The translations under genes were made by a program, and so were the position numbers. Shown here piece after piece: positions 6,998-12,821 of a DNA stretch of 12,821 bases (its first letter is position 1; every line of letters starts with the position of its first letter). The stretch is from positions 2,673 to 15,493 of the forward strand of contig QZLH01001796.1 in the NCBI GenBank assembly GCA_003833135.1. The letters run 5' to 3'. The notes below the pieces were generated by a model that ran no database searches, was not told the DNA's origin, and saw nothing but the letters and a program-made list of their open reading frames with translations. This stretch comes from Oehlia diaphana. Taxonomy: Eukaryota > Glomeromycota > Glomeromycetes > Glomerales > Glomeraceae.

Positions 6998-9749
6998 AAC
7001 TTACAACCTAAAATATTTTAAAATAAAAAATTTAGTTAGTTAAACCATATATAAAATATTATATAAAACAAATAGAATTAAATAAAATAAAATAAAATAT
7101 GAACTTACATCCTATATTTTAAATATATTTTTTTAATCAAGAATTAAATTAGTTTTAAATTATATAAGAAATATTATATAAATATAATAAATAACTTATG
7201 ACGACTTACGCTCTATATATATAATTTTAAATAAAAATTCAGTTTTAAAAATTAGTATATATATAAATAATATAACATAAATATGACAAATTAAATAAAT
7301 AACTTTTAACTTACCAACTAAAATAGTTAATTGATTTTTTTTAAAAAAAATAAAATTTCGGTTAGTTTAAATTACATATAAATCACGGGTCTGGTACAAA
7401 ATCCCGAATGCCAAAATCCCGAAAATCCCGAAAATCCAGAACCGGGCAGCATTATGCTTAATGCTGGCCAATTTTTCGGGATTTCGTACCATTCGGGATT
7501 TTGACATACGGATTTTACTATAAATATAATATAATTAAATAAATAATTTATAACTTACTAGCTAATCATTTAATAATTTTTGAATAATTTGGTTGGGTAA
7601 TTTGGTTAGTTAGTTTAAATATTATATAAATACGATAAAATTAGAAAGTCATGTAACTTACGATCTTAAATAAAGAATCTAGTTAGTTTAAATTATATAT
7701 AAATATTATAAGAACTAAATAAATAACTTACGTTCTATATTTTTAATAAATTTAGTTAATGTTCATATTAATATAAGAATTTGATTATTTGCAAAACAAA
7801 CAGAATTATAATAAATAATTTATAACTTACGAACTAAAAAATTTAAAATTCATAAATATTTGGTTAGTTTAAAAGACATATAAAATATTATATAAGAAAT
7901 TAAAAAATAAACTTACGTTCTATATTTTTTAATAAATTTGGTTAGTTTAAATTATAGTATAAGTAATACAATTTAAGTATAATAAATAGAATTGAAGAAA
8001 TAAACTTATAGACTTATAGCTTACTGGCTAAAGTATTTAGAATAAAGAATTTGGTTAGTTTAAATTATGTATAGATATTACGAGAAAATATACAATAAAA
8101 TTAAATTAATAACTTACTAACTAAAATATTTAAATAATTTTTAAATAAAAAATATAATTAGTTTAAATTATATGTGAATATTACGTGTATATAATAAAAT
8201 TAATAACTTACCAACTAAAATATTTAAATAATTAAATAATTTTAAATAAAGATTTGGATTAGTTTAAATTATATGCGAATATTATATATAAATATGATAA
8301 ATAACTTACTAGCTAAAATGTTTAAAATGTTTAAATAATTTATTAAACAAAAAATATAATTAGTTTATTATACGCAAATATTTAATAAATATAAAATAAT
8401 TTATAACTTACAAGCTAAAAAATATTTAAACAATATTTAAATAAGGAATATAATTAGTTTAAATTATATATGAAATATCGGTTAAATGAAATAAAAATTT
8501 ATAACTTACGCTCTAAAATAATTTTTAAATAAAAATTAATTAGTTGAATTATATGAAATGTCATTTAATTATAATAGAATTAAATAAATAATTTATAACT
8601 TACTAACTAAAATATTTAGACGTTTTGTTTAAATTACATAATTACATGAAAAAATAATTAGTTTAAATCATATATAAATAAACATAATAAAATTAAATAA
8701 CTTACCGACTAAAGTATTTTCCGACCGATTTTTAAAATAAAGAATTTAGTTGGGTTTGCACATATATATCACATATAAAGCACCAAACAAAATATTATAT
8801 AACTTACACCCTATAATGTTATTAATAAATTATAATTTTAAGATGTAATTAATTAGGCGCAAATAAATTTTAAAAGAAAATTTCTTAATGTACACAGATG
8901 CGTTATCACGACTATCACGACTATCACGACTATCACGTGATCTTACAAAATTTTATGTAAAAAAAATTTAGACATATAACGTTTTTTTAAAAAAATGCAC
9001 AATAATTGTAGTGATTTTTCTGCAAGTTTACCTTCAATGATGTTTTGAATATCATTTTGCCTTATTTAATAAATCTTTTCCTTTTTTTTCGTTAAATTTA
9101 CAATATTTTTTCTTGGAAACTCGTGATTGAGTGATTGAAGCACCTGTGTACAAATAGAAATTTCCAATAATATGATAATAGATACAAAATTATAACTTAC
9201 AATCTAATATTTAAATATAAAATTGTAAGTATAAATTAGTGTAAATGATGCGTAAATATCTTAAAATTAATATAATAAAAATTTATAACTTACCGGCTAA
9301 GTAATATTTAAAAACATTTATTTTAAAGAAGAATTTAGTTATTTTGAATGTCATGTAGGATACTGCAAAAATAAATAGCTAATAACTTACCAACTATAAA
9401 TATGATTTATCGTTAAATAAATTATTTTTGTTATATAAAATATAATAAATGTAAGTCGACTATTATAAACTATTTTATAAAAATTATATAACTTACGAGC
9501 TAAAATAATTGATTTTTAAGAAATAAGTTAGTTTAAAATAATAGATGAATATTATTTAAAATATAAAGAATTAAGGATCATAATTTACAAGCATCATAAA
9601 TAAATTTAACTACCTTCAGCTTCCTTGGCACTTAAAGCTAATTTTTATTATGTTACAATTTGTATTAAAAAAAAATATTGGAATAATTAATTTTGTTAAA
9701 TTTTCAAGTTCATGGTATATATTTTTTTACCTTTATCGTTATTATCCAT
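6998..9749 (-). CDS. Gene B: split gene with 22 consecutive three-base exons (3' end not found)
   Basis: Read on the minus strand. Exon 1 (9749-9731) is ATG GAT AAT AAC GAT AAA G, then GTAAAA. Exon 2 (9637-9614) follows TAG and ends GAAG before GTAGTT, continuing in phase 1: MDNNDK then ALSAKEAE. Then come 22 exons of exactly three bases, from 9497-9499 (CTC) to 7005-7007 (GTT), each between TAG and GTAAG. In the inherited phase they give ALADWFVKPS then IVTKLQHPIERC without a stop. All introns are phase 1 and most are 83-105 bp; two carry insertions (241 and 390 bp) and one is 67 bp. The last intron starts at 7004; no acceptor or terminal exon is evident below it, so the 3' part is probably lost. 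Function unknown: the peptide matches nothing I recognise. Architecture resembles gene A (ATGGAT start, GAAG exon end, array), so a kinase-family origin is possible. Alternatives: a satellite whose unit merely looks like an intron, or a dead gene. Confidence 0.5.
7384..7516. mobile_element. Palindromic MITE-like insertion inside an array B intron
   Basis: One intron (7318-7558) is 241 bp instead of about 95 because of a GC-richer insert. CAAAATCCCGAATG (7397-7410) is perfectly inverted at 7490-7503, further ATCCCGAAAAT motifs lie inside each arm, and the centre is an 8-bp perfect hairpin (CAGCATTA, TGCT, TAATGCTG at 7447-7466). Edges are approximate. A related TCGGGATTTCG motif occurs near 11382-11392. 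Donor and acceptor of the host intron are intact. Confidence 0.65.
8889..9152. mobile_element. 264-bp MITE inside an array B intron
   Basis: TGTACACAG (8889-8897) is perfectly inverted as CTGTGTACA (9144-9152); weaker inverted similarity (ATCACGACT against AGTCGTGAT-like sequence) extends about 30 bp inward. It enlarges one array intron to 390 bp (8811-9200) without touching its splice sites. A 9-bp tandem repeat sits in the left part. No target duplication is obvious. Confidence 0.65.
8904..8939 (+). repeat. 9-bp tandem repeat TATCACGAC, four copies
   Basis: Three exact TATCACGAC units followed by TATCACGTG, which creates a CACGTG palindrome at the right end. Located in the left arm of the MITE at 8889-9152. 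Confidence 0.85.
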
Positions 9750-9818
9750 TACTTTCAGTTATCTTTCTAAAAAATCGGGTATTCGTATGTATTTTCTTTA
9801 TTAAAGTCTTTATTTTGG

Positions 9819-9826
9819 TATATATA
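9819..9826 (-). promoter_or_regulatory. TATA-box candidate for gene B
   Basis: TATATATA lies 70 bp upstream of the ATG at 9749 on the minus strand, inside the less AT-extreme sequence between the 5' tandem repeat and exon 1. It is a reasonable core-promoter position, but such motifs are common in this AT-rich DNA. Confidence 0.3.
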
Positions 9827-9891
9827 GCTGTTTGTTATGGTATTACGAAAGATGATGCAAAGCTACGTCATTGATATTGGGCGAATAGCAA

Positions 9892-10277
9892 TTTGAAATA
9901 TTTGTGCAACATGCAAACGCCAAGTACTAACCAAATTTACTTATATAAACGAAATGCATTATGTACAATTATGCATACACGATAGATAAAAACATACAAT
10001 ATGAAAGGCACTTTGAAATATATATGGAAATAAAGATTTTAAGTAACCAGATTTATTTAATATGAATATATAATTACGTTGATCACAAGCATATGCATGG
10101 TAAATACGCTTCGATAAAAATATACAGCATGAAAGGCACTTTGAAATATTTGTGGAAATAAAAGAAATTAAGTAACCAGATTTACTTAGTAATTTAAATG
10201 AATACATTATGTGCAATTATATTGGTCACAAAGCACAAGCAACATGCACGATAAAAAATATATAGTATGTAAAGTTC
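9892..10277 (+). repeat. Three tandem copies of a 120-138 bp repeat
   Basis: Copies start at 9892, 10012 and 10140, each at TTTGAAATAT, and share TGGAAATAAA, TTAAGTAACCAGATTTA, CATTATGTNCAATTAT, CACGAT-AAAAA and the closing GAAAGGCAC. Copies 2 and 3 are closest; copy 1 is the most diverged. The block lies 5' of gene B on its strand. Short open frames across it follow from the repeat and look non-coding. Confidence 0.75.
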
Positions 10278-10633
10278 TTTTCCAATTAACTCTAATAAAT
10301 TATTTGACAAAAGAATTTAAAAAAAATATAATACTCAAAATTTTCTTTTAAAACTAGAGAGTAATCTTATACCAATTTAGAGGTCGACTTTATCTATTAA
10401 TTTTGAGGCGCAGTATAATATTTAAAAAGTTACTGCGGTCCGCAACTACCATTTTGATTACCATCCATTTGATGGTGGAAGATTTAGTTATTTTTGTTAC
10501 TATGCGTTATTTTGATGATTAATTCTAAAGGGAAAACTTTTGACTTAATTGTTTAACTTAAAATAATAAAATGAAAATTTTAAGAAAGTTTTTGAGCTCA
10601 GGAAAACAATTTTTACTACTAGTAATCAATAAA
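10278..10633. other. Intergenic AT-rich stretch
   Basis: I see no convincing gene. Near 10434-10450 TTACTGCGGTCCGCAAC is a small GC-rich palindrome-like patch (GCGGTCCGC). A short + strand open stretch (about 10460-10521, HLMVEDLVIFVTMRYFDD then stop) has acceptable composition but no start, partner exon or recognisable domain, so it is not called. Confidence 0.3.
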
Positions 10634-10639
10634 CCTTAC

Positions 10640-11076
10640 CTTCTGTATATCATCTGCTGTTGGCAATGATTTAACAAATTATACACGTAAAGGAGCGGTG
10701 ATGATTCCTACACCAATACCCAGAGATTTGGCCGGCATTGCGGTATTAAGAATTGCGTATGTGACAAATGACATTAATAACGGAAAAAATTCTAAGTCCC
10801 TTATAAAGCGCCGTACTGATCAAAATCCTCACCAATTCACATAGAACAGCACAATAACAATTAGTATTCGATTAATAGGAGTCGATGTAATTAATCATTA
10901 ATGAAAGTTGTCAAAATAAATAGAGTGAATAATATAAACCTGATAATAAACGACGGAGTATATCATGAAAAGATATGAGGATATCATTGTTATTCTAGGA
11001 TCCACATCAGGATTAGTCATAAAAGCGGATATATCAAGATGAGACAAATCAATACTCTTAAATATTCTTAATATAC
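10640..11076 (-). pseudogene. Two exons of a decayed multi-pass membrane protein gene
   Basis: On the minus strand, after TTTTTAG at 11077-11083, exon 11076-10940 is open for about 45 codons (ILRIFKSIDLSHLDISAF, MTNPDVDPRITMISS, then hydrophobic YLFMIYSVVYYQ) and ends CAG before GTTTATATT. A second exon, about 10815-10640, reads RRFIRDLEFFPLLMSFVTYA, ILNTAMPAKSLGIGVGII, TAPLRV, an in-frame TAA (10679-10681), then FVKSLPTADDIQK, ending AAG before GTAAGG. Two or three hydrophobic segments suggest membrane helices. The internal stop, and a poor phase fit at the second exon's start, indicate a pseudogene. I do not recognise the family. No further exons were found on either side. Confidence 0.55.
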
Positions 11077-11083
11077 CTAAAAA

Positions 11084-12035
11084 TTTACTTTAATTTAGTT
11101 AATTAGTTTGATTTAATTTTTATTTATTATAATTATCGCTGTTAGTCATTATAAAAGATAAGTCATGTAATTGCATTTTTTTTTTTGTAAAATAATAAAA
11201 AATATAAAATAAATAATAAAAATCATTGAAAAGTATTCATTTAATGAAGTTTTCATGAAAAAACATTTGAAGAAAACGTGGTAAATAATATGTATGATAT
11301 TTAAATTAATATTTTTTAAAGGGATAATAAGTGTCGGGATAATGAATATCTGGTTTGTGTTGTAGCGGGATTCTGATTGTCGGGATTTCGAACGACTCCC
11401 ATTAAATTCGTCATATTTTATTTGTCACAATGCTCGCGTTTTCACGGTTTATATTTATCCCAAAATTATTTTTTCACATCCCGTTAAATGTCACCGGTCA
11501 CGTGGGCTGAATTTTTATTGTTGGCATAAATTATTAATAAAAATAAAGATAATAGTTGTTAAATAAAATAAATAATAAATACTAAGTAAATCAAATAAAT
11601 AAATAATCTTGATTAGAAAGAATCGCTTTATCACGTAAAAAATCATCATACATACCTGTAATTTATATAACGTGTACATTACGTTTTAGAAGGTATAGAA
11701 GTTCGATATATTCAATTATTAAAAAGAAAACAAACAAAATAATGTGATTAAGTCGAAATTATTTTTGAAAAAACATGCTTTATTACTTCATTTATATTAA
11801 TTCTTGAAGGGTTTTACCAATAAATTTATATTTAGATGTATGATATCCTTATATCCTTATATACTATATACTGTATATTAAATCTTCACATTATATAGCA
11901 ATTACAGTCATGAATGATTTAGGTTTTTTAGGTAAAATTATAATATATACAGTATTATCATTTCAATTCTTTTAATATCAAATTATTTAGGTAATTACAT
12001 TATATTACCTTCGTATTTCTCATTAAATAATATTA
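11084..12035. other. Long AT-rich stretch without a recognisable gene
   Basis: No protein-like frame of note. A GC-richer block at about 11330-11510 carries TCGGGAT motifs (GTCGGGATAAT, GCGGGATTCT, GTCGGGATTTCG), similar to the insert at 7384-7516, and a TCACGTGGGC box; it is probably a transposable-element remnant, but I could not find its ends. The segment 11830-11960 has repeated TATCCTTATAT and ATACTATATACTGTATA motifs related to the core of the MITE at 12060-12217. Confidence 0.35.
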
Positions 12036-12037
12036 TT

Positions 12038-12239
12038 TCGTCATGCTACGGTTAGACGATATTGAGTATGATATATATCTCCGAAGTTGTATAGTATAGT
12101 TGACGAAAATCTATACAGTATATCTATACAGTATTTATACAGTATAGCTTTTATCGATACAGTATAGTTTTTTTACACTATACTATACAATATCGGAGGT
12201 ATATATCATACTCAATAACTATATTATCGTCATGCTACG
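12038..12239. mobile_element. 158-bp MITE between 13-bp direct repeats
   Basis: Arms at 12060-12100 and 12177-12217 are 41 bp long and pair with about 37 of 41 bases matching (TATTGAGTATGATATATA, CTCCGA, then GTATAGTATAGT). The loop holds four near copies of ATACAGTAT. TCGTCATGCTACG is directly repeated on both sides (12038-12050 and 12227-12239) and the similarity continues into TTAG. The direct repeats stand 9 bases outside the arms, so they may be a long target duplication, or outer parts of the element. Confidence 0.7.
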
Positions 12240-12243
12240 TTAG

Positions 12244-12728
12244 AATTAATATGATAAAAAAGGTTCTTTGTATCATATCGATAAATTATGATAATATGGT
12301 GAGATCCAGAAAAATCGTGAGTGGTTAATAAAACAATTGCAGATACCTTTGGGTGATTAATAACTAAATTTTCTAAATTATATTATTTCACATTATTAAA
12401 TTTATTTTACTATAAAATTAAAATATTTTTGATACTAGTCTGAATTGGCTTCATAAATATTTATAAGACGATAAAGCTGTAAATGAAAAATGTGGATTAA
12501 CTCGAAAACAACCGAACGTATTTTTTAGCAGTGATTTGATCATACGATCATCTATCGCGGTGAAAGATTTAACGTAATTATGTATGAGTGGGAAATGTTT
12601 TCATTCAATTTCTTGAACGTGAAGTAGAAATAAAGCTGTAGAAGATGGATATTATGATCAATTGCAATACTTGGTCAAGAAACATTAAAATATATGTTAT
12701 CATTTGTTGAAGATGATCTACTAACTCT
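12244..12728 (+). pseudogene. Possible decayed coding stretch, unknown family
   Basis: From 12244 to about 12460 nothing is recognisable. At about 12472-12579 one + frame is open (DDKAVNEKCGLTRKQ, PNVFFSSDLIIRSS, IAVKDLT, then stop), and at about 12630-12688 another reads KAVEDGYYDQLQYLVKKH then stop. Both are hydrophilic and protein-like for this AT-rich setting, and AVN/AVE could hint at a repeated domain. No start, splice structure or domain is visible, so this is weak. Confidence 0.2.
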
Positions 12729-12729
12729 A

Positions 12730-12798
<69 letters not shown>

Positions 12799-12821
12799 TA
12801 AAAAAATATAATTTAAAAAAA
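12729..12821. other. Homopolymer T/A end of the sequence
   Basis: A run of T (about 23 bases) is followed directly by A-runs to the end, interrupted only by a few T. This is unlike the rest of the window and is most likely a low-complexity contig end or an assembly/sequencing artefact. Confidence 0.75.

Larger units (their letters stand above)
6998..9502 (-). repeat. Array B: tandem intron-like units of about 95 bp with variable triplets
   Basis: On the + strand the pattern ACTTAC-NNN-CTA (once CTT, at 7665-7667; once GCTTAC, at 8019-8024) occurs 22 times. Minus-strand triplets by lowest coordinate: 9497 CTC, 9391 TTG, 9294 CCG, 9201 ATT, 8808 GGT, 8706 TCG, 8604 TTA, 8510 AGC, 8412 CTT, 8310 CTA, 8212 TTG, 8118 TTA, 8025 CCA, 7917 AAC, 7831 TTC, 7732 AAC, 7662 ATC, 7559 CTA, 7315 TTG, 7210 AGC, 7109 GAT, 7005 GTT. 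The minus-strand unit is GTAAGTTAT, an AT-rich body, TTTAAACTAAC or -CTAAT as branch site, TTTATTTAAA, then TTTTAG. GTAAGTT is exact in 20 of 22. A decayed unit may sit at 9582-9594 (GTAAATT, CTT, no AG). Triplets are about 41 percent GC; the unit body is far lower. Confidence 0.9.

Noticed and set aside
7005..9499. Phase-0 reading of the three-base exons (one codon per exon, Leu-rich)
   Set aside because: It is also stop-free, but the upstream exons impose phase 1, and phase 0 gives a biased composition with about nine Leu in 22.
6998..9502. CRISPR-like or other spacer array
   Set aside because: The repeats are long, AT-rich and divergent, the variable part is only three bases, and the flanks are intron splice signals in a eukaryotic context.
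9582..9594. GTAAATT-CTT unit as a 23rd three-base exon of gene B
   Set aside because: No AG acceptor precedes the triplet and the intron to exon 2 would be only 22 bp; kept only as a possible decayed unit.
9650..9874. + strand open frame of 74 codons (hydrophobic, F/I/Y-rich)
   Set aside because: Composition is what AT-rich DNA gives by chance, it has no partner or domain, and it lies antisense to exons 1-2 and the promoter of gene B.
9959..10216. Minus-strand open frame of 85 codons
   Set aside because: It runs through two copies of the 120-138 bp tandem repeat, repeating its own peptide motifs (SGYL ... LFPYIFQSAFH); no sign of selection on protein.

Overview
The window looks like very AT-rich, intron-rich, transposon-laden fungal nuclear DNA. 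The best taxonomic clue is a kinase N-lobe at 5997-6391 (WIPYNKF ... NEGGFGTIYKAIW), typical of the hugely expanded tyrosine-kinase-like families of arbuscular mycorrhizal fungi (Glomeromycotina, Rhizophagus-like). GT...TAG introns of about 75-105 bp with CTAAC/CTAAT branch sites, a Helitron 3' end and several MITE-like elements fit this. The assignment is from memory of the family, not from a search. The sequence ends in a homopolymer tract that looks like a contig edge.

Layout. 1-1850: non-coding AT-rich DNA with T-tracts and a canonical Helitron 3' terminus at 1234-1262. 1850-2335: a G-rich heptamer minisatellite (GGGATAT, then GGGATTT) with strong G-quadruplex potential; all long ORFs there are artefacts. 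2640-4423: a decayed multi-exon gene on the + strand, family unknown. 4440-4649: a MITE flanked by TA. 5124-6970: a broken + strand kinase gene (gene A). 6998-9749: a minus-strand split gene (gene B). 9892-10277: three tandem copies of a 120-138 bp repeat upstream of gene B. 10640-11076: two exons of a decayed membrane-protein gene on the minus strand. 12038-12239: a MITE between direct repeats. 12729-12821: poly-T/poly-A end.

The striking object is gene B. From 9502 down to 6998 the minus strand holds 22 consecutive units in which an intron acceptor (TAG) is followed by exactly three bases and then an intron donor (GTAAGT). The introns between are homologous copies, mostly 83-105 bp. Splice signals are almost invariant, while the three bases vary freely (16 different triplets in 22). 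Upstream are two ordinary short exons (9731-9749 with an ATG, and 9614-9637), both ending in phase 1. In the frame they impose, the 22 three-base exons read as one stop-free stretch of 22 codons, each split by an intron after its first base (ALADWFVKPS then IVTKLQHPIERC). AT content by codon position is lowest at position 1 and highest at position 3, as expected for coding DNA in an AT-rich genome.

Gene A has the same architecture on the opposite strand: a short ATGGAT exon ending in phase 1, exons ending GAAG, then four clear three-base exons (GGT, GGA, CTT, TTG) plus AGC with a broken donor, separated by introns of the same family, and then a kinase exon. A and B are therefore probably convergent paralogues whose 3' parts collide near 6970-6998. 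Gene A is dead in its kinase part (535-bp insertion, missing C-lobe); gene B lacks a recognisable 3' end. Whether the three-base exons are really spliced cannot be seen from DNA alone; RNA reads would settle it.
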